64,000 nucleotides of DNA from Clostridium senegalense JC122 (GTDB lineage Bacteria > Bacillota > Clostridia > Clostridiales > Clostridiaceae). This document shows positions 25,751 to 39,736 of this stretch, piece by piece. A program made the translations under genes and the position numbers. The notes under the pieces are model-generated. The model was not told the DNA's origin. It saw nothing but the letters and a program-made list of their open reading frames with translations, and searched no databases. Position 1 is the stretch's first letter. Every line of letters begins with the position of its first letter. The stretch is from NCBI RefSeq assembly GCF_000285575.1, contig NZ_HE611050.1, positions 40,395 to 104,394 of the forward strand, in the 5' to 3' direction.

Positions 25751-26929
25751 TTATTTAACTAACTCTAAATATTTTTCTACAAATTCTTCACATGCTTTAA
25801 AATCTTCTTCCCCTGGAACAAAGTTAAATTTAAATCCAAAATCTAAAGTTTTAAATTTAAGTTCTTTTAATCTATTATGAAGCATAGGAACACTTTCTCC
25901 ACTCCAGCCATAAGATCCAAAAGATTCTGCTGCTTTTCCTCTATTTACTATAGCACTAACCCCAGTTAGTAAATTCCAACTTGGTGCAACAGCATCTTGA
26001 TTTATAGTTGGTGAACCTATCAAAATCCCACTAGCCTTTTCAACCTTTCCTATTAATTCACATAGATTTTCACCTGTTATTTCATGAACTTCTGCTTTAA
26101 TACCTTTTTTATTTATAGTATCTCCTATAAACTCTGCAATCTTCCCTGTATTCCCATAAGCTGAAACATAGAATATTTGTATATTCTTTTCATTTATCGG
26201 TTCTTCTTTAGCCCATTCTCTATATAATCTTTTAAATTTCTCTATATCTTCCTTAATATGAACTGGACCATGACTTGGAGCAATCATATCTAATTCTAAG
26301 CCATCTATTCTATCTAATCCCATATTTACAAATTTTTTAAATGGTCCCATTATGCAATCAAAATAATACTTCATTTCATCTACATAATCTCCACCACAAT
26401 CTCCTGTTATACATCCCTTTGGAGAATAATGACATCCCATAACATCACATGTAAATAGAACTTTATCATATTCATCATATGTGAACATAGTATCTGGCCA
26501 ATGTAAATTAGGTGCTGATATAAACTTAAGTGTTCTTTTTCCTATGTTTAAAGGTTCTGATGCAGCTAACCCATTAAATGGTTTGTTTAATATTCCTTCT
26601 AAGTATCTTAATGCAGCTTTTGATGCAATTACAGTCGCATTAGGATAAGCTTCTAAAACCTTTATTAATGACCCACTATGGTCTAACTCTGTATGATGAA
26701 CTACTATATAGTCTATATCTTTGTCACCGATAACTTCTTTTATATTATTTAAAAATACATCTGAAAACTTGTCTTTTACAGAATCAAATAATACAACTTT
26801 TTCATCATTTATTAAATAAGAATTGTAAGTAGTACCTCGTTTTGTCTCCATTATTATATCGAAAATTTTAAGCTCTGGGTCATTTGCTCCAACCCAATAT
26901 AAGTCTTTTTTTAATTCAGCTGGTTTCAT
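25751..26929 (-). CDS. Flavodiiron protein (A-type flavoprotein)
   Basis: 392 aa. Residues 1-245 form a metallo-beta-lactamase-like diiron domain with [10 protein letters not shown] (the H-x-E-x-D-H iron ligands, near residue 80), [11 protein letters not shown], and SHGPVH. Residues 250-392 form a flavodoxin domain binding FMN ([18 protein letters not shown], then GSPTINQD and YGWSGES). Such enzymes reduce O2 to water and/or NO to N2O and protect anaerobes. No fused rubredoxin, so electrons must come from a separate protein. GGAGGAG precedes the ATG. It is monocistronic. Confidence 0.92.
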   Translation of the reverse strand: MKPAELKKDLYWVGANDPELKIFDIIMETKRGTTYNSYLINDEKVVLFDSVKDKFSDVFLNNIKEVIGDKDIDYIVVHHTELDHSGSLIKVLEAYPNATVIASKAALRYLEGILNKPFNGLAASEPLNIGKRTLKFISAPNLHWPDTMFTYDEYDKVLFTCDVMGCHYSPKGCITGDCGGDYVDEMKYYFDCIMGPFKKFVNMGLDRIDGLELDMIAPSHGPVHIKEDIEKFKRLYREWAKEEPINEKNIQIFYVSAYGNTGKIAEFIGDTINKKGIKAEVHEITGENLCELIGKVEKASGILIGSPTINQDAVAPSWNLLTGVSAIVNRGKAAESFGSYGWSGESVPMLHNRLKELKFKTLDFGFKFNFVPGEEDFKACEEFVEKYLELVK

Positions 26930-26979
26930 TTTCTACTCCTCCATTTAAAACAATATTCTTATTTTATATTACATTGACT

Positions 26980-27138
26980 TATAGGGTTCCAAGTTGACTT
27001 TTAAAATTATCCATTCCAAAACTTTGATACCCAAAATAGTGAGACATGCTCTGAATCCCTTAGAATTCAACACTATATTTTGTATAAAAATATTTTGAAG
27101 TTATTGAATAAATTTAAATTTGAGCTTGTTTCCCTATA
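26980..27138. mobile_element. Family A MITE-like element, 159 bp
   Basis: Starts TATAGGGTTCCAAGTT and ends AGCTTGTTTCCCTATA, imperfect inverted ends (TATAGGGttcCAAGtT against TATAGGGaaaCAAGcT). Nearly identical in length and sequence to copies at 53.04 and 60.48 kb. No ORF. The TATA at both ends is compatible with a TA target duplication, but that cannot be proved without an empty site. Sequence 27139-27466 downstream is AT-rich; it includes the inverted repeat TATCCATACAAT/ATTGTATGGATA near 27252-27284 and no gene. Confidence 0.8.
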
Positions 27139-27466
27139 GAATTAAAAGTATAAAAGTCAAATAAGTTTTTAATACAATAATTCATCATGATTAAACTATT
27201 TTATAAATTAATATGTGTAATAATTATAGAAATTATAACTCTTTTAACATGATTATCCATACAATCAAAAAATAATTGTATGGATATAAATTTACCTTTA
27301 ACATAATAGTTAAGATTTATAATCTATTAACTATTGATGTGAGTATTATCCTTAAGTTTTCTAATTTGATAAATATAAACGATATATTATTTAATATATA
27401 AATATTCTCTTTATGATAATATTTTAACATATATAACAATCATTTTCAACTAATAATTATTATTTT

Positions 27467-29749
27467 TTACACTATAAGATTAGATTTTTTCCCTTTATAA
27501 AATATATATTCTTTATGCAATGCTCTAGTTAAATTTACATATAACAACTTTTTATCAATCTCATCATTATTATAATTTTCTTCATTACAATTATAAATAA
27601 TAGTAGCATCAAACTCTAAGCCTTTTGTCATATAACTTGGTATAATTATTTTTTTATTTTTTAATTCACTACTATTATTTCCTATGATAGTCCACTTATA
27701 TTGAGTTAACTTATTAATTTCTTTTTCAAGCATTTTACACTCATCTATAGTCTTACATATTATAGCAATGCTCTCTTTATTATTTTTTTCTAAATCATCA
27801 CATACAATATTTAATTTTTGGGCAAAATCCTTATTATCTAAAAACTCAACTATTTTAGGCACATCTCCATGTCTTAAAACCGGTTTAGCTGGTTTTATAT
27901 TTAAATTTTGATGACTTAAAACCTTATTTGCAAAATCTATTATTTCTATAGTAGACCTATAACTTTGAGTTAAATTTATATAAGTAGCATCATCATCAAA
28001 TACAGTTTTAATGAGTTTTTGCCAATCATTAATTCCTTTATAGCTATATATACCTTGCCCTAAATCTCCTACTATTGTTAATGAATTTTGTTTACTTAAT
28101 AAATTTAGTATATACATTTCAAAGTAACTATAATCCTGAGCTTCATCAATTATGATATGAACATATTTCTTGCTTAAACCTTCTAATTTTAGTTTCAAAT
28201 ATACCATGTGTGCTAAATCTTCAATATCTATAACTTTGTTTTCAAAATTTTGTTTTGAACTTTCTACAATAAAATTAACTATATTCTCTGGAATTTGATT
28301 GTTAGTTATATGATTAAATAATTCCTTTGATAAACATAAATCTTTATATATTTCATTTATATTCTTTTGTTTCCACTTTTTAAAGAATTCCTTTAACTGT
28401 AAGGTTCCATTCTCTTTAAGTTTTGAAATTTTTAAATCCCTTTCATCATATAAGGAAATTATTTGTTTTCTCTTTTCTTCCTCTTGAATTTTTAAAGATT
28501 TAACATCTTTAATCTTGAAAAAATAATCTTCTTCTATATTTTCTTTAATAATTTGAATTTTATCCTTCAATTTTTTCTTAAAATATATTTCTATCTCTTC
28601 TTTTCTTTTCTTAATTGGCAAATGAATCATATCTCTAGCATAAAGCCTTTTTATTTCTTTTTTAGAAAACAACACATACTTATCTATTTTTATATCTTCC
28701 ACATCTATATCTTGTTTTTCTAAGTATCTTATATATTTGTCTAAAAGCATCTTAAACGATAGAGATCCTTTTAGTTTACTAACAGCTTTTATATATTTTT
28801 CTTTTTCCTTACCTTTATTTTCTATTAATAATGCTAATTTTTCATCTTTAGTATAAATCTTGCCCTTATATCCTAAACTTTCTTTACATACATCTTCAAA
28901 AGTTTTTTGACACATATTAAATACACCCAAATTCGGAAGGACTTCAGATATGTAATCTAAAAATATTTTATTAGGTGCTACAACTAAAATTTCTTCATTT
29001 TTTACATCTTCATCGTATTCATAAACAAGATATGCAAGTCTATGGAGTGCTACAGTGGTTTTCCCAGACCCAGCTGACCCCTGTATTATAATAGGTTTGT
29101 TTTTATATGCTCTAATTATTTGATTCTGTTCATTTTGAATTGTTGCTACTACGTCTTTAAGCTTACTAGTTACATTTTGCTCTAAAGTAACTTTTAAAAA
29201 TTCATCAGTAAGCTGTTCACCTTCCATACTATTTTTTAATATTATTTCATTGACCCCTTCATCATAAGCGTCTACAAGATTTCCGTCCTTTAACAGAAAT
29301 TTTCTTTTTAGTTTTAAGTCTCCTTCTATAACTCCTGAAGGTGCTACATAATAGGATGCTCCATAAGTTCCACTGTAATAAAGATTGGCAATTGGTGCCC
29401 TCCAATCGATTACAACTTCTTCATTATTATTATTATCATTTATTCCAAATTTACCAATATAAAAACTTTCTGTATCCCTTCTTTTTTCTTTAAAATCAAT
29501 ACGTGCAAAATATGGTGAAACACTAGATTCTTCATATTTCTTTAGATTTTCAGAAGTAAATTTAAAAAGTTTTTCATAAACAAGTAAATCATTGCTGTAG
29601 GTACCTCCACTAGCCTTTTTCAAATTAGCTACTTTTTCCTCATATTGAGTATACTCATTCTTAATCTGTCCAGTCTTTTTTATTATCCATTCTTTTGTTT
29701 TATAAAAACGATTCTTTTCTAAAATCATTTCATCATTTTTTATTGCCAT
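27467..29749 (-). CDS. helD: HelD-like UvrD/Rep superfamily 1 helicase
   Basis: 760 aa. An N-terminal coiled-coil arm precedes a helicase core with Walker A IIQGSAGSGKTTVALHRL near residue 225, an internal insertion of about 250 charged residues, Walker B VHIIIDEAQDYSYFEM, GDLGQGIYSYKGINDW, and C-terminal YMTKGLEFDATII plus YVNLTRALHKEYI. The block EVVIDWRAPIANLYYSGTYG is typical of HelD, which in Gram-positives removes RNA polymerase from stalled complexes. ATG at 29749 follows AGGTG; the frame extends to a GTG at 29758. It forms its own unit. Confidence 0.87.
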   Translation of the reverse strand: MAIKNDEMILEKNRFYKTKEWIIKKTGQIKNEYTQYEEKVANLKKASGGTYSNDLLVYEKLFKFTSENLKKYEESSVSPYFARIDFKEKRRDTESFYIGKFGINDNNNNEEVVIDWRAPIANLYYSGTYGASYYVAPSGVIEGDLKLKRKFLLKDGNLVDAYDEGVNEIILKNSMEGEQLTDEFLKVTLEQNVTSKLKDVVATIQNEQNQIIRAYKNKPIIIQGSAGSGKTTVALHRLAYLVYEYDEDVKNEEILVVAPNKIFLDYISEVLPNLGVFNMCQKTFEDVCKESLGYKGKIYTKDEKLALLIENKGKEKEKYIKAVSKLKGSLSFKMLLDKYIRYLEKQDIDVEDIKIDKYVLFSKKEIKRLYARDMIHLPIKKRKEEIEIYFKKKLKDKIQIIKENIEEDYFFKIKDVKSLKIQEEEKRKQIISLYDERDLKISKLKENGTLQLKEFFKKWKQKNINEIYKDLCLSKELFNHITNNQIPENIVNFIVESSKQNFENKVIDIEDLAHMVYLKLKLEGLSKKYVHIIIDEAQDYSYFEMYILNLLSKQNSLTIVGDLGQGIYSYKGINDWQKLIKTVFDDDATYINLTQSYRSTIEIIDFANKVLSHQNLNIKPAKPVLRHGDVPKIVEFLDNKDFAQKLNIVCDDLEKNNKESIAIICKTIDECKMLEKEINKLTQYKWTIIGNNSSELKNKKIIIPSYMTKGLEFDATIIYNCNEENYNNDEIDKKLLYVNLTRALHKEYIFYKGKKSNLIV

Positions 29750-29974
29750 GTTAATCACCTACTATCTTTCAAATTTAGATTCAAGATATATTTTGATTTG
29801 GCTTTGAAAATTAAAACATTATAAAAATACTCTCTTATAATATCCATAGGATTTTATTAGAAAGCATTTTTATTTATAAACTGTATTAACATTATATCAA
29901 AAATTTATCATTTATAAAGGTATTTTTAATCTTATTTTTTCAAAATTAATATACATTTATAATTCTATATAATA

Positions 29975-30014
29975 AAAACTGTCTAAAATAACTTTTATTT
30001 TAAGACAGTTTTTT
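29975..30014 (-). terminator. Terminator of the deformylase gene
   Basis: AAAACTGTCTAAAATA (29975-29990) pairs with TATTTTAAGACAGTTTT (29996-30012, one bulge), directly below the def stop codon. The preceding gap 29759-29974 is AT-rich with nothing recognised. Confidence 0.8.
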
Positions 30015-30027
30015 AATATACCATATT

Positions 30028-30495
30028 TTATTCTTCTACTAATTCGTACATTGCCTCTGCTTTTGACATATACATTATACCATCTAAGTGATCTATTTCA
30101 TGACAAAATGCTCTTGCTAAGAATCCTTTTGCTTCGTATCTTACTCTTTGTCCCTCAATAGTCATTCCTTCAACTGTAACACTTGTAGGCCTTACAACCT
30201 CTCCTTCATGCATTACATAACTTAAGCATCCTTCATAATCCTTCTCACTTCCAGATTGCTTTATTATTTTAGGATTGAATAATAATATTTCATCTGATCC
30301 ATTTCTAAGATTTATAAGAATTGCTTTTTTTAGTACTCCTATTTGTGGCGCTGCAAGCCCAACACCATCACAGTTATATAAAGTATCTCTTAAATCTTTA
30401 GCTAATTCTAAAACCTCTTTATCTATTTTTTTTATTGGTTCACATACTGATTCTAATCTTTTATCTCCAACTTGTAAAATTTCTCTTATTGCCAT
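30028..30495 (-). CDS. def: Peptide deformylase
   Basis: 155 aa iron/zinc hydrolase removing formyl from new N-terminal methionines. The three motifs are intact: GVGLAAPQIG, EGCLSY (metal Cys), and HEIDHLDG (two metal His and catalytic Glu). An upstream TTG (30510) is in frame, but the ATG at 30495 has AAGGAG six bases before it and yields the standard N-terminus MAIREILQVGDKRLE. It stands alone, between helD and the V-ATPase operon. Confidence 0.95.
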   Translation of the reverse strand: MAIREILQVGDKRLESVCEPIKKIDKEVLELAKDLRDTLYNCDGVGLAAPQIGVLKKAILINLRNGSDEILLFNPKIIKQSGSEKDYEGCLSYVMHEGEVVRPTSVTVEGMTIEGQRVRYEAKGFLARAFCHEIDHLDGIMYMSKAEAMYELVEE

Positions 30496-30679
30496 AGTTT
30501 CTCCTTCCAAATATATATAAATAGATATATTTTATAATTAATCTATAAATTGTCTTTTCCCGTTAAATCCTAATATATTATATAATATATTTCTATATAT
30601 TTCTATGAATAATTTTAATAAGGCATATGAAAAGACATAAAAGTATAATTATGCCTAGTTTATAATATTACTTTTCATA

Positions 30680-30708
30680 AAAAAAAGGAACCCAAAGTTC
30701 CTTTTTTT
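30680..30708 (-). terminator. Terminator of the V-ATPase operon
   Basis: AAAAAGGAAC pairs with GTTCCTTTTT around loop CCAAA, with A and T runs on either side, immediately after the ntpD stop. Confidence 0.88.
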
Positions 30709-31366
30709 AACTATTTGAAGCCTTAGCTTTTTGCTCTTCCATCATGCTCTTAACTTTCATAAGTCTTGTTAAGGCACCTCTTTCATTTTCATCAAGCTTC
30801 ATTTTAATGTATTTGATTGTTTCTTGAAGTTGAGGTATTGTCATGTATTCAAGAGCATTAACTCTTCTTCTAGTCTTTTCAATTTCATCTGCCATAAGCT
30901 GAGTTGATTTTTCAACTTCCGCAAGTTCTAAAAGCTTTGGAAGAATTAAGTATAATTTTTCTAAAGATTCATCAAGTTCTATTGTTGTAGAAGCGAAACC
31001 ATATGGATATATGCTTCCATTGTCTCCTTCTAACTTTCTTATAAATTCCATCACTGGAACATTAACACTCATTACGTTTTTAGTTGAAACATCTACTGAT
31101 ATACTTTCTTTTGGACATGCTAATGATGTTTCTAGCATTTCTGGCGGCATTGCTGCACTTGCCATAAAGAAATTTTTAAATACATCTTGAAGATTATCTT
31201 CAACTTCTGCTCTTAACTTATTATTATATTTAACAAGATCTATGAACCTTCTCATAAGTTCATCTTGCTTATCTTTTAAAAGCTTATGTCCTCTTGTAGC
31301 TGTAGTAAGTCTTTTTTTAAGTTTACTAAGCTCCATTCTCGTTGGATTAACATTTAGTTTTGCCAT
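30707..31366 (-). CDS. ntpD: V-type ATPase subunit D
   Basis: 219 aa, mostly two long helices (about 1-75 and 130-205) forming the central rotor shaft of the V1 part inside the A3B3 ring. Family N-terminus [33 protein letters not shown] is clear, and the C-terminal helix contains [19 protein letters not shown]. Only two bases separate it from ntpB. It is the last gene of the operon; the ntpH and ntpJ genes that follow in Enterococcus hirae are absent. Confidence 0.95.
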   Translation of the reverse strand: MAKLNVNPTRMELSKLKKRLTTATRGHKLLKDKQDELMRRFIDLVKYNNKLRAEVEDNLQDVFKNFFMASAAMPPEMLETSLACPKESISVDVSTKNVMSVNVPVMEFIRKLEGDNGSIYPYGFASTTIELDESLEKLYLILPKLLELAEVEKSTQLMADEIEKTRRRVNALEYMTIPQLQETIKYIKMKLDENERGALTRLMKVKSMMEEQKAKASNS

Positions 31367-31368
31367 AT

Positions 31369-32751
31369 TTAATCATCCTCTCTTAGAGGTAAATACTTCT
31401 CTAAATATTCGTCCCTGATTCTCTTAAGCTCCGTTCTAGGTAGTATAGTTAATAAGTCCCAACCTAATTTTAAAGTGTCTTCTATTGGTCTATTAGCATT
31501 AAAGCCTTGAGATACATACTGCTCTTCAAATGCTTCAGCAAATTTAGCAAAACTCTTATCTGTATCTGAAAGTGCAGCTTCTCCTAGGATAGCAGCAAGT
31601 TCTTTTGCTTGCTTTCCTTGTGCATAAGCTGAGAATAATTGGTTCATTGTATCTGCATGGTCTTCTCTAGTTTTACCTTTACCTATACCTTTATCCTTAA
31701 GTCTTGATAATGATGGAAGAACATCTATTGGAGGCATTATACCTTTTTTGTATAATTCTCTTGAAAGAATTATCTGTCCCTCTGTTATATATCCTGTAAG
31801 GTCAGGGATTGGGTGAGTCTTGTCATCCTCTGGCATTGTAAGTATTGGTATTTGTGTTATTGAACCTTCCTTACCTTTAATTCTTCCAGCTCTTTCATAT
31901 AATGTAGAAAGGTCAGTATATAGATATCCTGGATATCCTCTTCTTCCTGGAACCTCTTTTCTTGCTGCTGAAACTTCACGAAGAGCTTCTGCATAGTTTG
32001 TTATATCTGTCATGATAACAAGTACGTGCATTCCTTTTTCATACGCTAAGTATTCAGCTGTTGTAAGAGCCATTCTTGGAGTAGCTATTCTCTCGATAGC
32101 TGGGTCAGATGCTAAGTTCATAAATAGAACTGATCTGTCTATAGCTCCTGTTTTTGTAAACTCTTCTACGAAGAATTCTGCTTCCTCAAAAGTTATACCT
32201 ATTGCTGCGAAAACAACGGCAAATTTTGAATCAGAGTTTAAAACTTTTGCTTGTCTTGCAATTTGAGCTGCAAGTTCTGCGTGTGGAAGTCCTGATCCTG
32301 AGAAAACTGGAAGCTTTTGTCCTCTAACTAGAGTGTTTAATCCATCTATTGCAGATATACCTGTTTGTATAAACTCAGATGGATAGTTTCTAGCTACTGG
32401 GTTTATAGCTTCTCCATTTATATCTAATCTTTTTTCTGGTATTATGTCTGGACCATTATCTTTTGGTCTTCCCATACCATCGAATACTCTACCTAACATA
32501 TCTTCAGATACGCCGATTTCTAGAGGTCTTCCTAAAAACTTAACTTTTGTTCCTTTTAAGTTTATTCCTGATGATCCTTCAAAAAGCTGAACCATAGCGT
32601 TGCTTCCGTTAACTTCTAGAACCTTACCTCTTCTTTTTTCTCCAGTCTGTAATTCGATTTCAACTAGTTCATCGTATTTTACACCTTCAACACCTTCAAC
32701 AACCATTAAAGGTCCAACAACTTCAGTAACTGTTCTGTATTCTTTAAGCAT
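31369..32751 (-). CDS. ntpB: V-type ATPase subunit B
   Basis: 460 aa non-catalytic nucleotide-site subunit of the A3B3 head. Blocks: [20 protein letters not shown] where catalytic subunits have a P-loop, [43 protein letters not shown] (arginine-finger strand), and [19 protein letters not shown]. No Walker A, as expected. Its ATG lies within the last codons of ntpA (8-base overlap), implying coupled translation. Confidence 0.96.
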   Translation of the reverse strand: MLKEYRTVTEVVGPLMVVEGVEGVKYDELVEIELQTGEKRRGKVLEVNGSNAMVQLFEGSSGINLKGTKVKFLGRPLEIGVSEDMLGRVFDGMGRPKDNGPDIIPEKRLDINGEAINPVARNYPSEFIQTGISAIDGLNTLVRGQKLPVFSGSGLPHAELAAQIARQAKVLNSDSKFAVVFAAIGITFEEAEFFVEEFTKTGAIDRSVLFMNLASDPAIERIATPRMALTTAEYLAYEKGMHVLVIMTDITNYAEALREVSAARKEVPGRRGYPGYLYTDLSTLYERAGRIKGKEGSITQIPILTMPEDDKTHPIPDLTGYITEGQIILSRELYKKGIMPPIDVLPSLSRLKDKGIGKGKTREDHADTMNQLFSAYAQGKQAKELAAILGEAALSDTDKSFAKFAEAFEEQYVSQGFNANRPIEDTLKLGWDLLTILPRTELKRIRDEYLEKYLPLREDD

Positions 32752-34519
32752 CTAGGACACCTCCTTCCACGATTAATTTATCTACTTCTATAGCTAATTC
32801 TTTAGCTATATCGTCCATTCTGTCTATTTCTTCTTCAGGGATATATTTGCTTCTAGCAATCTTATCTCTTACTGGCATTTTTAATATCTTATCTAAATAA
32901 ACTCCTGCTTCTAGAGCCTTATCAGCTTGAACGCCAAACTCTAAAACAAGTTTTAACATTTTATATTGTTTATCAAGTGAAGCATAAGTATCAACTTCGT
33001 GGAATGCATTTTGTTGTAGATAGTCTTCTCTTATAGATTTTGCAACCTCTAATTTTAATCTATCTTTTTCTGATAATGCATCCATACCGATAAGTCTTAC
33101 GATTTCTTGAAGGCTAGATTCTTCTTGTAATAATGCCATAGCTTTTGTTCTAATTTCAGACCAATCGCTAGCTATTTGCTCATCCATCCATCCGCCTATC
33201 TTATCTAAGTATAGTGAATAAGAATTTAACCAGTTGATTGCTGGGAAGTGTCTTTGATATGCAAGTTGTGCATCTAGTCCCCAGAAAACTTTAACTATTC
33301 TTAAAGTACCTTGAGTAACTGGCTCTGATAAGTCTCCTCCTGGAGGTGATACCGCACCAATTGCAGTTACTGCACCTTCTCTTCCGTCTGATCCAAGTGC
33401 TATAACTTTACCAGCTCTCTCATAATAATCAGCAAGTCTTGATCCAAGGTATGCTGGATAACCTTCGTCTCCAGGCATCTCTTCAAGTCTTCCTGACATT
33501 TCTCTTAATGCCTCTGCCCAACGAGATGTTGAATCAGCCATTATTGATACTGAATATCCCATATCTCTAAAGTACTCAGCTATTGTTATTCCAGTATATA
33601 TACAAGCTTCTCTTGCTGCAACTGGCATGTTTGATGTGTTAGCTATAAGAACTGTTCTTTTCATTAAGCTTTCACCAGTTTTTGGGTCTTTAAGTTCTGG
33701 GAATTCATTAAGAACGTCTGTCATCTCATTTCCACGCTCTCCACATCCAACATAAATAACTATTTCTGCATCTCCCCATTTAGCTACTTGGTGTTGAACA
33801 ACTGTTTTTCCTGCTCCGAATGGTCCTGGAACTGCTGCAGCTCCACCTTTTGCTACTGGGAAAAATGTATCTATAACCCTTTGTCCTGTTGTCATTGGCT
33901 CTAATGGATTTAACTTTCTTGCAAATGGTCTACCTTTTCTTACAGGCCACTTTTGCATTAATGTTAATTCTTTATCTCCATTTGCAGTTTCAACTACATA
34001 AACTGTTTCTTCAACTGTAAATTCACCAGCTTTTATTTCTTTTATAGTTCCTTCTATTCCATAAGGTACCATTATTTTATGAAGTACAACTGGAGTTTCT
34101 TGAACTGTACCTACAATGTCTCCTGCAACTACTTTATCTCCAACTTTTGCAGTTGGTTTAAAATCCCATTTTCTAGTTCTGTTTAATGATTTAACAGATA
34201 CTCCTTTTGTTAGGAATGCAGATTTTGCAGCCTCCATAAATGCATCTAGAGGTCTTTGTATTCCATCAAACATAGACTCCATAAGTCCTGGTCCAAGTTC
34301 AACACTTAGTGTTTCTCCAGTAGTTACAACTGGGTCTCCTGGTCCGATTCCTGAAGTTTCCTCATAAACCTGAATTGAAGCATTATCGCCTCTCATTTCT
34401 ATGATTTCACCTATAAGACCACTTTCTCCAACTTTTACAACGTCATATATATTAGCTTCATCCATATCCTTAGCAACTACTAAGGGTCCTGAAACTTTAA
34501 CTATTCTTCCGATCTTCAA
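32744..34519 (-). CDS. ntpA: V-type ATPase catalytic subunit A
   Basis: 591 aa catalytic subunit. P-loop [15 protein letters not shown] near residue 230, then [38 protein letters not shown] and [13 protein letters not shown] [18 protein letters not shown]. The non-homologous insertion of about 80 residues at 110-190 marks A-type V-ATPase subunits. It starts at a TTG after AAGGTAGG. The complex couples ATP turnover to ion pumping across the cytoplasmic membrane, or the reverse. Confidence 0.97.
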   Translation of the reverse strand: MKIGRIVKVSGPLVVAKDMDEANIYDVVKVGESGLIGEIIEMRGDNASIQVYEETSGIGPGDPVVTTGETLSVELGPGLMESMFDGIQRPLDAFMEAAKSAFLTKGVSVKSLNRTRKWDFKPTAKVGDKVVAGDIVGTVQETPVVLHKIMVPYGIEGTIKEIKAGEFTVEETVYVVETANGDKELTLMQKWPVRKGRPFARKLNPLEPMTTGQRVIDTFFPVAKGGAAAVPGPFGAGKTVVQHQVAKWGDAEIVIYVGCGERGNEMTDVLNEFPELKDPKTGESLMKRTVLIANTSNMPVAAREACIYTGITIAEYFRDMGYSVSIMADSTSRWAEALREMSGRLEEMPGDEGYPAYLGSRLADYYERAGKVIALGSDGREGAVTAIGAVSPPGGDLSEPVTQGTLRIVKVFWGLDAQLAYQRHFPAINWLNSYSLYLDKIGGWMDEQIASDWSEIRTKAMALLQEESSLQEIVRLIGMDALSEKDRLKLEVAKSIREDYLQQNAFHEVDTYASLDKQYKMLKLVLEFGVQADKALEAGVYLDKILKMPVRDKIARSKYIPEEEIDRMDDIAKELAIEVDKLIVEGGVLDA

Positions 34520-34536
34520 GCTACATACCTACCTTT

Positions 34537-34845
34537 CTATAAGATATTTACACCTACAGCCTTCTCAACATTATCACTAATTCTTTTCTTACCAATGTTT
34601 AAACTACCTTGGTTACTTGGAATTAATATAATAGATGGAAGTAATTCTCTAGTATATCTTTCAATAGTCTCTTCTAAATGCTGCGCTAATTGCTCAGTAA
34701 TAAATATAACTGCATATTCATTACGTGCTAATCTATCTATTGCTTTTCTAGCTTCTTCTACTTCAACAACTGGAAATACATCAACTCCTATAGCCTTAAA
34801 AGCTAATACAGAATCCTTATCTCCTATAACACCTATCTTATGCAT
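34537..34845 (-). CDS. ntpG: V-type ATPase subunit F (NtpG)
   Basis: 102 aa, the small central-stalk subunit that binds subunit D. Family features: [20 protein letters not shown] at the start and [14 protein letters not shown] in the middle, ending near [15 protein letters not shown]. The ATG at 34845 overlaps the ntpC stop region by 8 bases; a GTG at 34854 is an alternative start nearer a weak AAGG site. Confidence 0.9.
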   Translation of the reverse strand: MHKIGVIGDKDSVLAFKAIGVDVFPVVEVEEARKAIDRLARNEYAVIFITEQLAQHLEETIERYTRELLPSIILIPSNQGSLNIGKKRISDNVEKAVGVNIL

Positions 34846-35839
34846 ATATATCACGCAACCTTTCTCTTATAATATTGCTTTCCACTTTATTAAGCTTACC
34901 TGCAAGTATTATTCTTACAACTTTCAGTTCCGTTTCTTTAGCCATTATATATGCAATTATAGGCTCTGGTCCAAAGTTTACTCCTTTTGCACCTTTTATA
35001 TAATCCATTAGATAATTATCAGAATGAACTTCTATTGAAGTATACTTCTTAGTTGAAGCATAATCTTCAACTACTAATTTTAAAACTTTATCATATCCAT
35101 ATTTTGATACTATTTCTATAAAGTTTTCAAAACTAATACTTAATCCTTCTATAAGTGTAGATTGTGGTATGTATCCACCTTCTATTAAAACTCCTTCTAA
35201 AAACTTCATGTCTTTATCTTGAGCTTTTACTCTAAGCATTATTTTTATATTAGTTAAATCTATAGTTCTTCTTATATAACCTTCTATAAACTCAAATTTG
35301 CTTTCTTTAGCTCTTTTAAGCATATCTTCATAAAGGTATCTATCTAAAATTATATCTATTCTTTGAGAATCTTTATTTTCTTCATAATCATTCTCAGCTT
35401 TTTTTATGGCCTCTCTCATTATAGGCTCTAGTCCTTTTAAATCACCAGTTACAATAGATGTCTTTAATTTTTCGACATCTATTGATCCAACTGGAATTAG
35501 TAAGGAAGATAAATCTTTATCTAAGATTTTTTCCTTCTCTAAAACTTTAATGTTATGATAATCATATTTTAAATTCATGATATCAACAATTAATTTATCA
35601 GGAGAAACCTCATACATAAGAGAGTATAATTTTTTTAACTCCTCATTTAATGCAACTTCATAATCCTCAACTCTTTTTAATAATGAAATACTTTCATTAT
35701 ACTGAGTTTCTGATAAAACCCTTATTGCTTCTTCTAATGAAGCACTTTCTATCATTCTTTCAAGCTTCATCTTATCAAGGAGTTTAGTTTCAATAACTCT
35801 TAGCCTAGCCACAGCATGAGTAAATTCCATTCTATCCAT
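34838..35839 (-). CDS. ntpC: V-type ATPase subunit C
   Basis: 333 aa, all-helical socket subunit linking the central shaft to the membrane rotor ring. Typical N-terminus [20 protein letters not shown] and the later block [31 protein letters not shown] precedes the ATG. Ordered between ntpE and ntpG as in the Enterococcus operon. Confidence 0.92.
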   Translation of the reverse strand: MDRMEFTHAVARLRVIETKLLDKMKLERMIESASLEEAIRVLSETQYNESISLLKRVEDYEVALNEELKKLYSLMYEVSPDKLIVDIMNLKYDYHNIKVLEKEKILDKDLSSLLIPVGSIDVEKLKTSIVTGDLKGLEPIMREAIKKAENDYEENKDSQRIDIILDRYLYEDMLKRAKESKFEFIEGYIRRTIDLTNIKIMLRVKAQDKDMKFLEGVLIEGGYIPQSTLIEGLSISFENFIEIVSKYGYDKVLKLVVEDYASTKKYTSIEVHSDNYLMDYIKGAKGVNFGPEPIIAYIMAKETELKVVRIILAGKLNKVESNIIRERLRDIYA

Positions 35840-35858
35840 ATGGCTATCCTCCTTAAAA

Positions 35859-36446
35859 TTAATTAAATAACATATTTGCTACTTCATTCTCTAAATCATA
35901 TCTTAAAGAATCTATAACATCTGCAAAAGAACAGTTGATTTCTATACCATCCTTAGATAGTATAAATCCGCCATTTATTTCTCTTGTTTCTTCACTTAAG
36001 ATAATTTTTACATTCTTTAACTCTTTGTTTAACTCATTTAAGAATTCAGAAGTTATTTTTTCTTTATCTTTAGAAGCAACTATTATGTTTTGTTCCCCAC
36101 TTATAGGCAGTGATTTTATTTGATCCTTAACATATGATAAGAATTGTTCTTTATTCATAGCATTAAGTTTTTTTACTGCTTCGCTAAAAACTTTATTTAT
36201 AACTGTTTGCTTTGCAACAAGTTTTTCATTTCTAACTTTTAACTCAGTTTTAGAAATAGCTCTATCAAAAAGGTTTTTTCCTTCTAACTTTGCCTTTTCT
36301 ATAACATTTTGTGCTGATTTTTCTGCTTCTTTTTTCTTTTTCTCAATTATTTGAGATTCTTTTTCTTTAGCCTCTGCAATTATATTATCTGCCTTTTTTT
36401 TAGCATCTTCTATAATCTTAGAAGTTAAATTATCTAAATTTGACAT
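35859..36446 (-). CDS. ntpE: V-type ATPase subunit E
   Basis: 195 aa peripheral-stalk subunit. Residues 1-85 form a Lys/Glu/Ala-rich helix (SKIIEDAKKKADNIIAEAKE) that pairs with the NtpF helix; residues 100-195 form a compact head (REINGGFILSKDGIEINCSF is the family block) that binds subunit B. Nineteen bases upstream of ntpC. Confidence 0.92.
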   Translation of the reverse strand: MSNLDNLTSKIIEDAKKKADNIIAEAKEKESQIIEKKKKEAEKSAQNVIEKAKLEGKNLFDRAISKTELKVRNEKLVAKQTVINKVFSEAVKKLNAMNKEQFLSYVKDQIKSLPISGEQNIIVASKDKEKITSEFLNELNKELKNVKIILSEETREINGGFILSKDGIEINCSFADVIDSLRYDLENEVANMLFN

Positions 36447-36485
36447 TTAAAAATCACGTCCTTAATACTAAATTCTTTTTTATAC

Positions 36486-38920
<2,435 letters not shown>

Positions 38921-38934
<14 letters not shown>

Positions 38935-39247
38935 TGAAATTCACTATCCTCTCAATTACTGATTTAACTGCTTTTGGGAAGTTGTCACTTTCTGAATTTA
39001 AAATTTCTTGTACTTCTTTTTTCCCTCTTTCTAAAATCGGCTTGCATTTTTCATTGCTATCTTCTAAGAATTTAGCTTTTATAACTTCGCCTTCTTTAGT
39101 TGCTTTTGAAAGAATTTCATCATATTGATTTTTAGCTTTTTTTTCTGCATTCATTATTAATGTTTTGCCTTCAACTTTTGCTTCATCAATAACTTTTATA
39201 GCTTCTTCCTCTGCTAGTTTAACTTTGTTAATTGCTTCTAATGCCAA
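38921..39247 (-). CDS. ntpF: V-type ATPase subunit G/H (peripheral stalk, NtpF)
   Basis: 108 aa, one long charged helix (VKLAEEEAIKVIDEAKVEGK onward) that forms the peripheral stalk with NtpE. It begins at a TTG after AAAGGTGGTG and is the first gene of the nine-gene operon. The name follows the E. hirae order ntpF-I-K-E-C-G-A-B-D, which this operon reproduces exactly. Confidence 0.88.
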
Positions 39248-39736
39248 AATATCACCACCTTTATATATTAATTATAAGAATATATGCTTTGTAAATTTAA
39301 TTATTTTAAATAAACGTCATATATCTTATAAAACATATCGAATTACTTTTAAAGAGTTTTTATTTACCACATATTATAAGTAATTTTTACAAATTAAACA
39401 AGCCTTATATTAAAAATATTATAAATTTTAACATATTTTTAACAAAGTTTTTTAATGTGTTAAATTTATTTGAGTGAATATTTTTTTAATTTAATTTAAT
39501 TTAAAATTAAAAAATTATTAATCTTATTAATTATATTATACATATTTCTGCATAAAAAAATGCTCTTTTTACTTATTTTTTTCTTTTATTATTGATATAA
39601 AACTAATTTTATCATAAAAATCTACTTTTTTATATACAATATTAAAAATAATAAGATCAAAGAGCACACTGAAAACGTTGTAAATTCACATATTATTTAG
39701 TATATTTTTTAACAAAGTTTTTACAATTATTTTCTC
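39248..39736. other. Gene-less region upstream of the V-ATPase operon
   Basis: Extremely AT-rich. It must contain the operon promoter. A widely spaced inverted repeat, TGCTCTTT near 39560 against AAAGAGCA near 39659, encloses a small palindrome GATATAAAACTAATTTTATC; it may form the terminator structure of the radical SAM gene or be a small element. No ORF is supported. Confidence 0.45.

Noticed and set aside
27252..27284. TATCCATACAAT/ATTGTATGGATA hairpin as the helD terminator
   Set aside because: It is about 180 bases beyond the stop codon and has no T run on the minus strand, so it is recorded only as an inverted repeat.
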